Assembly (NCBI RefSeq): GCF_029872155.1
Contig: NZ_JARXLA010000002.1
Span: forward strand, 806,001 to 870,000
Source: Hyphomicrobium sp. D-2
GTDB taxonomy: Bacteria > Pseudomonadota > Alphaproteobacteria > Rhizobiales > Hyphomicrobiaceae
Length of the DNA: 64,000 nucleotides
Direction of reading: 5' to 3'
A program made the position numbers and the translations under genes. Below, piece by piece: positions 9,207-19,129 of the stretch. Under the pieces are notes generated by a model. It ran no database searches, was not told the DNA's origin, and was given only the letters and a program-made list of their open reading frames with translations. Position 1 is the first letter of the stretch, and every line of letters starts with the position of its first letter.

Positions 9207-11543
9207 ATGTCTGTAACCGTAACGAACCTTGGCTTTCCCCGCATCGGCCCCAGGCGTGAGCTGAAGCAGGCGCTGGAAAGCTATTGGGCCGGTAAGTCGG
9301 ACGAAAAGACATTGCTTGAAAGTGCATCCGCGCTGCGTGCCACCAACTGGACCAGGCAGCGCGCCGCCGGCATAGATCACATTCCAAGCAACGACTTCTC
9401 GCTTTACGATCATGTGCTCGATGTGTGCGCGATGGTTGGTGCGATCCCTAGCGTCTATGGACCGGTGCAGAGCAAGACATCGGTTGATACATATTTCGCG
9501 ATGGCGCGCGGCAGCCAGGAATACGGCACCGTTGAACATCCTTATCTGAGCTGCGGACACCAGCACGGCCTTGGCGTTCCGGCGATGGAAATGACCAAGT
9601 GGTTCGACACCAACTATCATTACATGGTGCCGGAGCTTTCCAGCGATCAATCCTTCGCGCTCACATCCACCAAGCCGGTCGATGAGTTCAAGGAGGCGCA
9701 CGCGCTTGGCATCAAGACGCGCCCGGTTCTGCTTGGTCCGGTGACGTTCCTGACGCTGGCAAAATCGAAGACCGAAGGCTTCGACACGCTGAAGCTGCTG
9801 TCCGCACTCATTCCGGTCTACGTTGAAGTTCTGCGTCAACTCGCTGAGGCCGGCGCGGAATGGGTGCAGATCGACGAGCCCTGCCTCGCGACCGATCTCG
9901 GCGATGGCGTTGCGCTGGCGCTGCAGACCGCCTATGGCCGGTTCGCCGAAGCCGTGCCGCAGTTGAAGCTGCTGCTCACCAGCTATTTCGGCGCCTATGG
10001 CGACAATCTCGATGCCGCCCTCTCGCTGCCGGTCGGCGGCATTCACCTCGATCTGGCGCGCACGCCCGAACAGCTTGAAACCGTGCTCGCCAAGGCGCCG
10101 AAGTCGCTGACGCTGTCGCTCGGCGTCATCGACGGCCGCAATGTGTGGCGCGCTGATCTGCCTGCGCTGCTGGACAAACTTGAACCTGTTGTTGCTCAAC
10201 GTGGCGCCGACAAGATTTTCGTTGCGCCGTCCTGTTCCATGCTGCACGTGCCGATCGACCTTGAATTGGAAACCACGCTCGACGCGGAGCTGAAGAACTG
10301 GATGGCATTTGCCGCCCAGAAACTGGGCGAACTGAAAACGCTTGGCCGCGCACTGAACGAAGGCCGCGACAGCGTCAAGGCAGAGCTGACGGAATCCATG
10401 CGCGCCGCCGCATCGCGCAAATCTTCGCAGAAGATTCACAACCCGGCTGTTGCCACCCGCATGGCCGCCGTCACAAAGGAAATGGCAAGCCGCAAATCGC
10501 CATTTGCTGCGCGTCAGAAGGCACAGCGTGAACGGCTGCAACTCGTCGCATATCCCACGACCACGATCGGCTCGTTTCCGCAGACGCCTGAAGTTCGCAA
10601 GGCCCGTGCCGCCAACGCGAAGGGTGCATTGGGACACGCGGAGTATACCGCGTTCCTGCGCAAGGAAACGGAAGCTGCCGTGCGCTGGCAGGAAGAAATC
10701 GGCATCGACGTGCTGGTGCATGGCGAGTTCGAACGCAACGACATGGTGCAGTATTTCGGTGAGCAGCTTGACGGCTTCACCTTCACCAAGAACGGCTGGG
10801 TGCAGAGCTATGGTTCGCGCTATGTCCGTCCGCCGATCATTTTCGGAGACGTGACCCGCCCCAAGCCGATGACGGTCGAATGGTGGCAGTACGCCCAGTC
10901 GCTGACCAAGAAGCCGATGAAGGGCATGCTCACCGGCCCGGTGACCATTCTCAACTGGTCGTTCGTGCGTGATGACATTCCGCGCAGCGAGACCTGCCGC
11001 CAGATCGCTTTGGCCATTCGTGATGAGGTCACCGACCTTGAAAAGGCTGGCGCCGCGATGATCCAGATCGACGAAGCTGCTCTGCGTGAAGGCCTGCCGC
11101 TACGCCGGAGCGAATGGCAGCACTACCTCGACTGGGCCGTGGATGCGTTCCGGATTACCGCCTCCGGCGTGGATGATGCGACGCAGATCCACACCCACAT
11201 GTGCTACTCGGAGTTCAACGATATCATCGCCGCGATCGCTGCCATGGACGCGGACGTGATCTCGATCGAGACATCGCGCTCGAAGATGGAACTGCTAGAT
11301 GCATTCGTCGGCTATCGCTACCCGAACGAGATCGGCCCGGGTGTTTACGACATCCATTCACCGCGCGTTCCAGACGTGACCGAGATGGTCGATCTGCTGC
11401 AGAAGGCACGCAAGCATCTGTCGCCGGATCAAATCTGGGTCAATCCCGATTGCGGCCTCAAGACACGCAAGTGGGATGAGGTGCGCCCTGCGCTCGTCAA
11501 CATGGTTGCGGCAGCGGAGCAGGCGCGCGCGAAGTTGCACTGA
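9207..11543 (+). CDS. metE: Cobalamin-independent methionine synthase
   Basis: Transfers the methyl group of 5-methyltetrahydropteroyl-triglutamate to homocysteine to make methionine, without B12. The 778-residue product has the usual MetE size. It has an N-terminal half starting TNLGFPRIGPRRELK and a catalytic C-terminal half with the zinc ligands in THMCYSEFN (H664, C666), an acidic residue in SIETSRS, and C749 in NPDCGLKTRKW. TTTIGSFPQT marks the start of the C-terminal barrel. AAAGGAG sits before the ATG. A strong terminator follows. Whether the organism also has the B12-dependent MetH cannot be seen here. Confidence 0.97.
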   Translation: MSVTVTNLGFPRIGPRRELKQALESYWAGKSDEKTLLESASALRATNWTRQRAAGIDHIPSNDFSLYDHVLDVCAMVGAIPSVYGPVQSKTSVDTYFAMARGSQEYGTVEHPYLSCGHQHGLGVPAMEMTKWFDTNYHYMVPELSSDQSFALTSTKPVDEFKEAHALGIKTRPVLLGPVTFLTLAKSKTEGFDTLKLLSALIPVYVEVLRQLAEAGAEWVQIDEPCLATDLGDGVALALQTAYGRFAEAVPQLKLLLTSYFGAYGDNLDAALSLPVGGIHLDLARTPEQLETVLAKAPKSLTLSLGVIDGRNVWRADLPALLDKLEPVVAQRGADKIFVAPSCSMLHVPIDLELETTLDAELKNWMAFAAQKLGELKTLGRALNEGRDSVKAELTESMRAAASRKSSQKIHNPAVATRMAAVTKEMASRKSPFAARQKAQRERLQLVAYPTTTIGSFPQTPEVRKARAANAKGALGHAEYTAFLRKETEAAVRWQEEIGIDVLVHGEFERNDMVQYFGEQLDGFTFTKNGWVQSYGSRYVRPPIIFGDVTRPKPMTVEWWQYAQSLTKKPMKGMLTGPVTILNWSFVRDDIPRSETCRQIALAIRDEVTDLEKAGAAMIQIDEAALREGLPLRRSEWQHYLDWAVDAFRITASGVDDATQIHTHMCYSEFNDIIAAIAAMDADVISIETSRSKMELLDAFVGYRYPNEIGPGVYDIHSPRVPDVTEMVDLLQKARKHLSPDQIWVNPDCGLKTRKWDEVRPALVNMVAAAEQARAKLH

Positions 11544-11580
11544 CGGGCACCGCTTCAGCTGCAACATGACGCGGCAAGCA

Positions 11581-11608
11581 AAAGGGCGGGAGCAATCCCG
11601 CCCTCTTT
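11581..11608. terminator. Intrinsic terminator between metE and the PrpD-like gene
   Basis: AAAGGGCGGGA (11581-11591) pairs with TCCCGCCCTCTTT (from 11596) around GCAA, flanked by A and T runs. It lies between convergent genes and probably works both ways. Confidence 0.85.
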
Positions 11609-11639
11609 CGTGTTGATGCCCTACAAAAACGACGTCAAC

Positions 11640-13235
11640 TCAACGCGCAAACGCGTGCACGACGACGGCTTCTTCGGCGCAATCAGCATAATCGAAAATG
11701 CCGCGCGGGCTGTGCGTTCCCAGCGTGCCGGGCTCCGCCGCTAGCGTCAAGCCGCTGATCCCCTGCCCGGTCAAAGTCGGTAGTTGCTGCGCAAGATCCA
11801 GAAAGCGCTGCTGCTCGGCCGCTCGCACATGACCATCGCAAAGCATGCGAAACTTTTCGATGTAGCGTTTGCGATGAAATGGTGATGCCCCCAGTGGATG
11901 CGCATTGGGCATCGCAAGCTCATCGCTCAGGAACGAACCGTCCCGGAGTTTCACCACCACCAGTCCGCCGAACGCTTTGTCCGTCGGATCGCTGCTGAGA
12001 TAGCGGCGCGTCCAGTGCGCATCTTCGATGGTTTCAATTTTGCGCCACAGCTCAACCGTCGTGGGGCGGCAAGCTCGCTCCGGCGCATAGGACCGTTCAT
12101 AGTGCCATGTGCCATCCTCCAGCGCGACGGCGAAGATGTACATCACAGAATGGGCCAGAGTTTCGCGGCTGGCGTCGGGATCGTATTTCTGCGGATCGTT
12201 GGCGCCGGAACCGGCAATCACATGCGTGTGCTGACTGGTTTCAATTGTGATCCGTTCGATCTGCGCCAGATCCGGTATCCGGCGCCGCAGCCGGAACGCA
12301 AGGTCGATCATGGCCTGACCCTGATAACCGGCAGAATGTTCCTTGGCATAAGTTTCAAGGATGGCGCGCTTTGGCTCGCCCGGCTCCGGCAGCGGCACGT
12401 GATAGGCTGCGTCCGGACCTTCCAGCATCCACGCGATCAGTCCATCCTCGCCTTCCCAAGCGGGCGATGGCGCGCGCTCCCCCCGCATGGCGCGATCAAC
12501 GGCTTCGACCGCCTGTTTGCCTGCCAGGGCGGGCGCATAGGCCCGCCAGCTCGAAATTTCACCCTTGCGGGCCTGCCGCGTCGCAGTGGAAACATGCAGC
12601 GCCTGCTGCACCGCTTGATAGATCACCTCGACCGGCAAATTGAGCGCCGCGCCGATGCCCGCTGCGGCGGCGGGGGCCAGATGCGCTACGTGATCGATCC
12701 GGTGCCGGTGCAGGCAGATGCCCTTGGTGAGCGCGACATGGATCTGATAGGCGGCGGCAACGCCCCGCAGCAGTGCAGCGCCATCGAGCCCGCAGTGCTG
12801 CGCCACCGCAAGCACAGGCGGAATATTGTCAGCGGGATGCGCATAGTCGGCGGCGAAAAAGGTGTCGTGAAAATCCAGCTCCGCTATCGCGATGCCGTTC
12901 GCCCAGGCGGCCCATTCCGGCGACACCGGCCGCTGAGCGGAAAGCCCGAACACCGTCGCGCCCCGCGTGGAGGCATGGCACAGTGCCTGCGCCCGCGCGG
13001 CAGCCACGGCCCTTTGCCCCAGTGCAGCAACAGCCACCCCAGCGCTGTCTATCAGACGGTTGCCGATCATCTCGGCCACCAGCGGCTCAACGGCGACGGG
13101 ATCGGCCGCGACCTCGGCAATTTTCCATGCGAGTTGCTGCTCCCGTGGAAGCCGGTCGGCGGATCTGTAGGTGCGCACCCGGTGCTGCTTCACGGCGGCT
13201 TCCATTGCGGCTGGAAACGGAGCGAACTCCCCCAT
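11640..13235 (-). CDS. MmgE/PrpD family protein (2-methylcitrate dehydratase-like)
   Basis: About 531 residues with a MmgE/PrpD fold. Typical PrpD stretches are visible: [20 protein letters not shown], then [32 protein letters not shown] and a C-terminal region with [14 protein letters not shown]. PrpD dehydrates 2-methylcitrate in propionate breakdown, but the family also includes other dehydratases. No prpB, prpC or acnD neighbour is present, so the exact role is open. The start is ambiguous: TTG 13250, ATG 13235 and ATG 13205 are all in frame and none has a good ribosome binding site at proper distance. It converges on metE. Confidence 0.85.
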   Translation of the reverse strand: MGEFAPFPAAMEAAVKQHRVRTYRSADRLPREQQLAWKIAEVAADPVAVEPLVAEMIGNRLIDSAGVAVAALGQRAVAAARAQALCHASTRGATVFGLSAQRPVSPEWAAWANGIAIAELDFHDTFFAADYAHPADNIPPVLAVAQHCGLDGAALLRGVAAAYQIHVALTKGICLHRHRIDHVAHLAPAAAAGIGAALNLPVEVIYQAVQQALHVSTATRQARKGEISSWRAYAPALAGKQAVEAVDRAMRGERAPSPAWEGEDGLIAWMLEGPDAAYHVPLPEPGEPKRAILETYAKEHSAGYQGQAMIDLAFRLRRRIPDLAQIERITIETSQHTHVIAGSGANDPQKYDPDASRETLAHSVMYIFAVALEDGTWHYERSYAPERACRPTTVELWRKIETIEDAHWTRRYLSSDPTDKAFGGLVVVKLRDGSFLSDELAMPNAHPLGASPFHRKRYIEKFRMLCDGHVRAAEQQRFLDLAQQLPTLTGQGISGLTLAAEPGTLGTHSPRGIFDYADCAEEAVVVHAFAR

Positions 13236-13792
13236 TTGCAATATCGGCAAAGCCCATGACTACATAAACCGCTGAAATTGTGAGCGTTTGCGAACGGTCC
13301 GGATGCGATTTGCGGCCATTGCGAATATCGCCGACCCGCCTATCGATGCTGCCCTGCCGAGACGCACTATCTTGAGTGGCAAGCAGGGCAAGCCGCTGTG
13401 CGCCCGTCACCGATGACGGGTTCTGGGGGCCACTTAGCTGCGCACCTCTTTGCAGTGAGCCAGCCCCACCCGCATTTTTTCGCTCGTAGTGACCGGATGG
13501 CCACCACCTTAACTTTACGCCTGCTCCGTCCCGACACGCCGAAAGATCAGGCGCATAATTGGCGGCAGACAGCGTTTTTCGAGTTGCCGATGGGCTTTGT
13601 CGGCTGGAGCCAACCCGGCGGCCAACGCCCAACTTTTGCCGGGGGGCTAGGGTAGCGCGAGGGGATCCACCTGCGACCGTGCCTTGTCTCGAAGGCAACG
13701 CGCGTCAAAAATGTTTGCTAAGCGCCAGCGGCCGGCTCCCAGCAAGGGAGTCGCTGGTGCCAATAAATAGAGTTTTTGCCTTGGGGGCAGCG
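13236..13792. other. Intergenic region between PrpD-like gene and membrane protein
   Basis: About 550 bases. Short open frames here (such as an 85-codon frame at 13398) lack protein character. The right part contains a hairpin repeat at 13722-13760. The left part must hold the promoter of the minus-strand gene. I see nothing else. Confidence 0.5.
13722..13760. repeat. Dispersed imperfect hairpin repeat, copy A
   Basis: One arm is GCGCCAGCGGCCGGCTCCC (13722-13740), the other GGGAGTCGCTGGTGC (13746-13760). This is the reverse orientation of the family, with GGCCGGCT opposite AGTCGC. The right arm contains the only ribosome-binding-like GGGAG in front of the next gene. Confidence 0.7.
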
Positions 13793-15100
13793 GTGAAGTC
13801 TCGCGATATTGGTATTTGGCCGCGTATATTCGTATTCGTTGTATTTCTCGCCCTGAGCGTGTCCTTCACGGCCACCACCGCCGTCCTTGGCTATGAGTTC
13901 TGGGACACCGGATGGTTCGATCTGGTGTCGATGGACAGCCATCTGTTCCTGTTCTTCCCGACGCTCGGCATCGTGGCGTTGTTTGCCTTCTTCGTGCCAG
14001 CAGCTGCTCTCACTGACTTCTACTGGCGGTATGTCCGTTTCGGCCGCCTGAGATATGCCATTGGCTTCCTCGTTCTCGCTGGTCTGTCGTACGCGATTGC
14101 CGCCAGCCTTCTCGCCAGCCCCAAGCGTTCGATGTGGGAAATCACGCCCGCGGTCCTCAAGGCCGATCAGGGTGAAGCCTGCACCGAGGATGGCGTGTGC
14201 GAACGTCTGCCCGTGCTCAACGCACTGCACGGCCTGCGCACCGTCAGCCAGTCCCGCTGGGGCCTCAACGACTTCATCCGCAAATGCGATCGGGACGTAT
14301 TTCTAGAGCCGGAAGCGGCGCCGGAGCGCAAGCGCTTCTGCTTTGCTTCCACCGCCCTAACTTCATCGCCGCATCTGCAGAGCGACACGGAGTGTTGTAT
14401 CGCGCAACAGCGCCTCAGCGCTGCGGTCAGCGAAACCTATACGCAGGACGATCGCCGCTCGCTGACAGCGCAGGTCCACGCCGCAACGCTGCCGATGAAA
14501 GTGTTCTTTCTGCTCGTGCTGCTGACGCTCTCCATCCTGCTGGTGGCGCGCTATCGCGGCATCGAAACCAATTATCGCGCCAGCGCCAGACGCATCGAGT
14601 TCTCGGTGATCATCGGCACGGCGGCGGTGCTATTCTTTCCGTTCATGTCGCAAGCGTTCGTTGAGTCCGTCGGCGCGCTGTATGGCCTGACGGGGCGTGG
14701 CACCTTCAGTCTCATCACGCCGATACTCAGTCTGGCGTTCGGCATCTGGACCCTGCTGATGGTGTTTTTCTTCTATCGGCGCCGGGACAAAGATCTGGAA
14801 GCCATCGGCAAGATGGGCAGCGCCATCGCGGCCGCTCTCGCGGTGTTGAAATACGGTATCGTTGCTTCTGTTTTTACGCGTCTGGTGGGTTCGGGCGCTG
14901 ACGTTGCCAGCATCGCCGGTCTGGTGCTTGTCTGCCTCGCGGCGATCGCTGCACTGCTGTGGGTGCCGCGCAAGTGGGACGCTGCGGATGCAGAGAGCAG
15001 CGCCGGTAGCGCCGCGACGACGGCACCTGCCACCGGCGAGCCAAGCCAGACTGAACAGGAGCCTCCGCTGCCTGAGCCCATGCACTATCGGATGCCCTGA
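13793..15100 (+). CDS. Polytopic membrane protein of unknown function
   Basis: About 435 residues with roughly eight hydrophobic helices: two near the N-terminus (from IFVFVVFLALSVSF and LFLFFPTLGIVALFAFF), a third at about residue 90, and then a soluble loop of about 130 residues with several cysteines (EACTEDGVCERL, FIRKCDRDVF, ECCIAQQ). Five more helices follow, then an Ala/Pro/Glu-rich tail. I do not recognise the family. The Cys-rich loop probably faces the periplasm and may form disulfides. The start is uncertain: GTG 13793 follows GGGGGCAGCG, while GTG 13757 has a GGGAG that is part of the repeat hairpin. Neighbours give no functional hint. Confidence 0.72.
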   Translation: MKSRDIGIWPRIFVFVVFLALSVSFTATTAVLGYEFWDTGWFDLVSMDSHLFLFFPTLGIVALFAFFVPAAALTDFYWRYVRFGRLRYAIGFLVLAGLSYAIAASLLASPKRSMWEITPAVLKADQGEACTEDGVCERLPVLNALHGLRTVSQSRWGLNDFIRKCDRDVFLEPEAAPERKRFCFASTALTSSPHLQSDTECCIAQQRLSAAVSETYTQDDRRSLTAQVHAATLPMKVFFLLVLLTLSILLVARYRGIETNYRASARRIEFSVIIGTAAVLFFPFMSQAFVESVGALYGLTGRGTFSLITPILSLAFGIWTLLMVFFFYRRRDKDLEAIGKMGSAIAAALAVLKYGIVASVFTRLVGSGADVASIAGLVLVCLAAIAALLWVPRKWDAADAESSAGSAATTAPATGEPSQTEQEPPLPEPMHYRMP

Positions 15101-15140
15101 AGCCAAGTAGAGCCAGCGGCCTTCTCTGGCTATCGCGCTC

Positions 15141-15170
15141 CGCGCCTCCAGAATGAAATCTGGGGACGCG
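15141..15170. terminator. Hairpin between convergent genes
   Basis: CGCGCCTCCAGA (15141-15152) pairs imperfectly with TCTGGGGACGCG (15159-15170) around ATGAAA. It is a possible terminator, though without a strong T run. Confidence 0.45.
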
Positions 15171-15224
15171 GAAATGTTCATGTCGACGCGCAAAGGTCGG
15201 TTCAGTCACACGGCCACAGCGTGA

Positions 15225-15722
15225 TCACGCAACCTTCAAAACCTTGCCAACCTCATCGACGGTTGCCTTTTCATTGTCGGTCACCTGCGTGCCGCCAAAT
15301 CCCATTACGCCACCTTCCGACGCAGCTTCAGCCACCTGATCGGCCACGTACTTCAGCCAGCTCTTGAACGCGGGCGCATCCTGCGGTGCCTTCGCATCCA
15401 GGATCTGACCAACCTTGCCGAGCTTGGTGATCACTTCCTGCTTGATCTCAGCCGGCGACTTCCCGCTCAAATCGATCTTGATTTCTTCACGCGCAATCGT
15501 GCGTCCCTCAGATGTTTCCATGTCGGCCAGAATGGCCTTCATCAGCGGCGAAGCGGAAGGATTCTTGCCCGCTGTCATCAGGGCGTTCGCGCTTGCCATG
15601 CTCTCTTTCAACATGCCCCAAAGACCACTTGGCTCAGCGAGCGTTACTGCAAGGCCTGCAAGCATCGGACTGGCGAGAATGGCTTTCCATTCCTCAGGGG
15701 TAAAACTCGACTTATCGGCCAT
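15225..15722 (-). CDS. Conserved-looking soluble protein, unknown function
   Basis: A 165-residue protein with no signal peptide or membrane helix. It begins MADKSSFTPEEWKAILASP and continues with Met/Leu-rich amphipathic segments (MLAGLAVTLAEPSGLWGMLK), a middle region rich in Lys/Glu, and FKSWLKYVADQVAEAASEGG before a GFGG turn near the C-terminus. The composition suggests an all-alpha cytoplasmic protein. I recall similar uncharacterised proteins but cannot name a family. The frame extends upstream to 15860, but the ATG at 15722 has GGAGG at 8 bases and was chosen. It is monocistronic, divergent from the aldo/keto reductase. Confidence 0.75.
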   Translation of the reverse strand: MADKSSFTPEEWKAILASPMLAGLAVTLAEPSGLWGMLKESMASANALMTAGKNPSASPLMKAILADMETSEGRTIAREEIKIDLSGKSPAEIKQEVITKLGKVGQILDAKAPQDAPAFKSWLKYVADQVAEAASEGGVMGFGGTQVTDNEKATVDEVGKVLKVA

Positions 15723-16052
15723 GAAACTTTCCTCCGGCACCAAACGCAAACCACGGAACGACATCCGCTGAGACGCAAGGCGTGGCCCTCTTCCCGGATG
15801 CTCCGTCGGAGGCGATTTACGGCCAATATCTATGCCAGCGATAAAACGCCTGCCCGGCAATTCGTACTAACTCGTAGGTGCCTTTGTGGAAATTGTCGGG
15901 TGCCGCAACGCGATGTTCAAGCGGGACGCGATAGCCGCACCGAAAGCATCGACAAACGATGTAGCCCGCATTGCCCTTGCGTCGGTCCTTTCAATACCTA
16001 ACTTGCGTGCATCTCACCCTGCCCAACAGCGCACGCCTCAGGAGCTTCGCCA
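15723..16052. other. Divergent intergenic region
   Basis: About 330 bases between the minus-strand 165-residue protein gene and the plus-strand aldo/keto reductase. It presumably holds both promoters. No repeat, hairpin or RNA gene was seen. Confidence 0.45.
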
Positions 16053-16911
16053 ATGTCGACAGCCAACGCCGCCAAGTCCGGAACCTTCAAGATAGGCAGC
16101 GACCTTGAAGTGCATCGCCTCGGCTTCGGCGCCATGCGCATTACCGGCAGCGGCGTGTGGGGCGAAAGCGATGACCCCGCCGAAGCGTTGCGCACCTTGA
16201 AGCGCGTGCCCGAACTCGGCATCAACCTGATCGATACCGCCGACAGCTACGGCCCCGAGATCAGCGAGCGCATGATCCATGAGGCGTTGTATCCCTATAA
16301 TGGGCTGGTGATCGCAACCAAGGGCGGCCTGATCCGCCCGGCACCCAATGTGTGGAACCCGTGCGGACGGCCCGATTATCTGCGTCAGCAGGTGTTTGTC
16401 AGCATGCGCCGACTGGGCGTTGAACGGATCGATCTGTGGCAACTCCACCGCGTCGACCCAGATGTTCCGCGCGATGAACAGTTCGATGCCATTCGCGAAT
16501 TGCAACGCGAAGGCCTGATCCGCCATGTGGGCTTGAGCGAAGTCCAGATCGACGACATCGAAGCGGCGCAGAAATATTTTTCCGTCGCCACGGTGCAGAA
16601 CCTGTTCAACCTTACCAACCGCCAGAGCGACGATGTTCTGAACCACTGCGAAGCCCACAACATCGGCTTCATTCCGTGGTTCCCCCTTGCCGCCCGGCGA
16701 ACTGGCACGGCCCGGCTCGCCGCTCGATGCCATCGCCAAGGCCCACAACGCCAGTCCCAGCCAGATCGCGCTGGCGTGGTTGCTGCGCCGCAGCCCGGTG
16801 ATGTTGCCCATCCCCGGCACCGGCAAGGTGAAACATCTTGAGCAGAACGTGGCGGCCGTCGACATCAGCCTGAGCGACACCGAATTCGAGCACCTGACCG
16901 CACTGGCATAA
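16053..16911 (+). pseudogene. Aldo/keto reductase, single-base frameshift
   Basis: NADPH-dependent reductase of the AKR family, split in two frames. The first frame (16053 to about 16685) carries [10 protein letters not shown], the catalytic DTADSYG Asp and Tyr, ATKGG Lys and LWQLHR His, and FIPWFPL. The second (from 16687) continues with [25 protein letters not shown] and [14 protein letters not shown] to a stop at 16909. Removing one C from the CCCCC run at 16682-16686 restores a 286-codon gene of normal length. It is either a recent mutation or a homopolymer sequencing error. AGGAG precedes the ATG. Confidence 0.85.
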
Positions 16912-17087
16912 CCCTCGGCAGCCTTGCTCGCACAGGAAACCGCACCGGGCATCCGGCGCAAAATTTCCCGCATTTCGGTGGCGAAAGTTGTCATGGCGGC
17001 CCGCGCATTTTTCCGTCAGGAGTGCTCGGGCCGCCAGCAGCGTCACCTTTTCAACCGGCGTGGCGGCAATAGTGCCCTGGAGGGGAC

Positions 17088-18002
17088 ATGGCCGCCAATT
17101 TTGCAGCGCGCATTATCGCGCAACTGATATTTTCGATTGCCTTCCTTGCTTCCGCCACCGCTGCCGATCGCCCGTTTGATCGCGACTGGCGCACCGGCGT
17201 GCCCAGTGCTCCGGGTGCTGAAACGTGGACGGACAAAAACCCAACTGCCAAGCAGGCGTTGATGGCTCAAGTGGCGGAAGCGCAGGGCGGCCGCATATGC
17301 ACGCACTATGCGTTTCTGCACTGGCCCGCGAACACTGAGACCAGCGAAGCGATACAAGCGCAAACGAAGCGCAACTATGAAGCCGCCGGCTACACCATAA
17401 CGGCAGGGACGGGCGATATCCCGGCCGACAAGACCCTTTGGATTGCGCACAATGCCGACCGCGAAGCTGTGATCCTGTGGGGTGCGGAAGCCGGATCGCC
17501 CGCTTACATGTCGTGCCCGACGCAAGGCGCGCCGGCCGCAGATCCCGACCGTTGGGTATTTCTCATTGGCCTGTTTGGGTTCGGTCTCGCTGGCGCCGTC
17601 ATCGGCGGCTGGCTCGTTCAACGCACCCGCGCATTGGGGAAAGCCTCGCTCACATGGCCCAGCGCACAGGGCCGCGTCACCTCTGCCGTCGTCGATTCCT
17701 ATCGCACCAAGGGCGGCAGGCAGTACATCGCCAGTATTGCCTACAGTTACGATGTCGATGGCAAAGCCTTCGCGGGCAACCGCATCCGATTTGGCAATTA
17801 TGCCGGCGCCAAGGAAAAAGCCGATGCAGACGTTGCGCGCTTCGCCAGCGGCACGCCCGTCGATGTTTTCTACAACCCACTCAAACCGGAAGCAGCGACA
17901 TTGGAGCCCGGCACCTCGGGCCACAGCGTCGCCGGTCTCGTCGTTGCAATCACCGGCGCCATCCTTGTCGTCGTTGGCCTGATCGTGGCGTTCATCAACT
18001 GA
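17088..18002 (+). CDS. DUF3592-type membrane protein with signal peptide
   Basis: A 304-residue protein. A signal peptide (about residues 1-25, ending ASATAAD) is followed by an extracytoplasmic region of about 125 residues with two Cys (GGRICTHYAF and AYMSCPTQG). A membrane helix comes next at about 154-175 (WVFLIGLFGFGLAGAVIGGW), then a DUF3592-like domain (TWPSAQGRVTSAVV, ISYSYDVDG-like YSYDVDGKAF, GTPVDVFYNPLKPEAATLEPG) and a final helix. DUF3592 proteins have no settled function. The frame is intact although genes on both sides are broken. Confidence 0.78.
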   Translation: MAANFAARIIAQLIFSIAFLASATAADRPFDRDWRTGVPSAPGAETWTDKNPTAKQALMAQVAEAQGGRICTHYAFLHWPANTETSEAIQAQTKRNYEAAGYTITAGTGDIPADKTLWIAHNADREAVILWGAEAGSPAYMSCPTQGAPAADPDRWVFLIGLFGFGLAGAVIGGWLVQRTRALGKASLTWPSAQGRVTSAVVDSYRTKGGRQYIASIAYSYDVDGKAFAGNRIRFGNYAGAKEKADADVARFASGTPVDVFYNPLKPEAATLEPGTSGHSVAGLVVAITGAILVVVGLIVAFIN

Positions 18003-18120
18003 GCTGCAGCGACCAGGACGGCGGCATCTGCTCCGTCAGGTCGTCGCAACGGGTGGCGCAAAGCTGCTTCAGCCCCCACATTAGGGCCGGTATTTCAGTC
18101 GGCCTTAATGGGAGACGCGC

Positions 18121-19127
18121 ATGGCCGCCGGAGCGGTGGAGCAGTGGCTCTACCCGACCGATCGCGGGCTCTACTGCGAGCACGCCAGTTCTTTATCGGA
18201 TCTCCCGCGCCGTCGACCGCGCGGTGATTACGCACGGCCATAGCGATCACGCGCGGTCTGGCCACGGCGCGGTTTTAGCCACCGAAGCAACGGTGGATAT
18301 CATGAAGCTGCGCATGGGCGAGACGTGCGCTGCTTCGTTTCAAAGCTTGCGCTATGGCGAACATAAATCCGTCAACGGCGTATCGGTGCACCTCGTTCCC
18401 GCCGGGCACATACTTGGCTCGGCACAGGTGGTGCTGGAATGGCAGGGTCAGCGCGCAGTGGTTTCCGGCGACTACAAGCGCGCCGCCGATCCGACATGCG
18501 CCGCCTTTGAACTCATTCCATGCGATGTTTTCGTCACCGAGGCGACGTTCGCGCTGCCGGTGTTTCACCACGAACCGGCCCACACCGAAGTTGGGCGTCT
18601 ACTATCTTCACTGGCGCGACAGCCCGAGCGCGCGCATCTGGTCGGCGCCTATGGATTGGGTAAAACGCAACGCGTGACTGCTTGCGCGCGACGCCGGGTA
18701 CGATGCGCCGATTTATCTGCATGGCGCTTTGATCGGCCTGTGCGAACTCTATCGGCGGCACGGTGTCGACCTCGGCGATCTACGCCCTGCGACGTTGGAC
18801 AACAACCACGATTTTGCGGGCGCGCTGGTGCTGTGTCCTCCATCAGCCGTTGACGACCGATGGTCACGCCGCTTCCCCGATCCGGTGACAGCGTTTGCAT
18901 CGGGCTGGATGCGCATCAGGCGGACGCATCCGCCAGACCGGCGTCGAGCTGCCGCTCGTCATTTCCGACCATGCGACTGGCCGAGCTGCTGAACCATTAC
19001 CGAAACCGGCGCCGAAGATGTCTGGGTCACACACGGACGCGACGATGCGCTTGTCTATCAGCTTGGTCTGATGGGCCGCAAAGCACGCGCGCTGTCACTG
19101 GTCGGCTGCGAAGACGAGGATGACTAG
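18121..19127 (+). pseudogene. Ligase-associated DNA exonuclease, multiply frameshifted
   Basis: Metallo-beta-lactamase/beta-CASP fold nuclease of the type encoded next to bacterial ATP-dependent DNA ligases. Pieces in succession: LYPTDRGLYCE (from 18121), then AVDRAVITHGHSDHARSGHG with the HxHxDH metal motif, PAGHILGSAQVV, VVSGDYKR, CDVFVTEATF and HLVGAYGLGK in a second frame to about 18668. GYDAPIYLHGA to FASGWMRIR follows in a third frame to about 18915, then TGVELPLVISDHA, and finally TITETGAEDVWVTHGR to a stop at 19125. At least four indels are needed to join them (near 18190, 18675, 18920 and 18980), so no full product can be made as written. Confidence 0.85.
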
Positions 19128-19129
19128 CG

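Noticed and set aside
8706-10721. 671-codon minus-strand frame
   Set aside because: Antisense to the thioesterase and metE, both with complete family motifs on the plus strand.
11898-13259. 453-codon plus-strand frame
   Set aside because: Antisense to the PrpD-like gene; composition is not protein-like.
13398-13655. Possible 85-residue gene in the gap before the membrane protein
   Set aside because: No ribosome binding site and composition unlike protein; likely chance.
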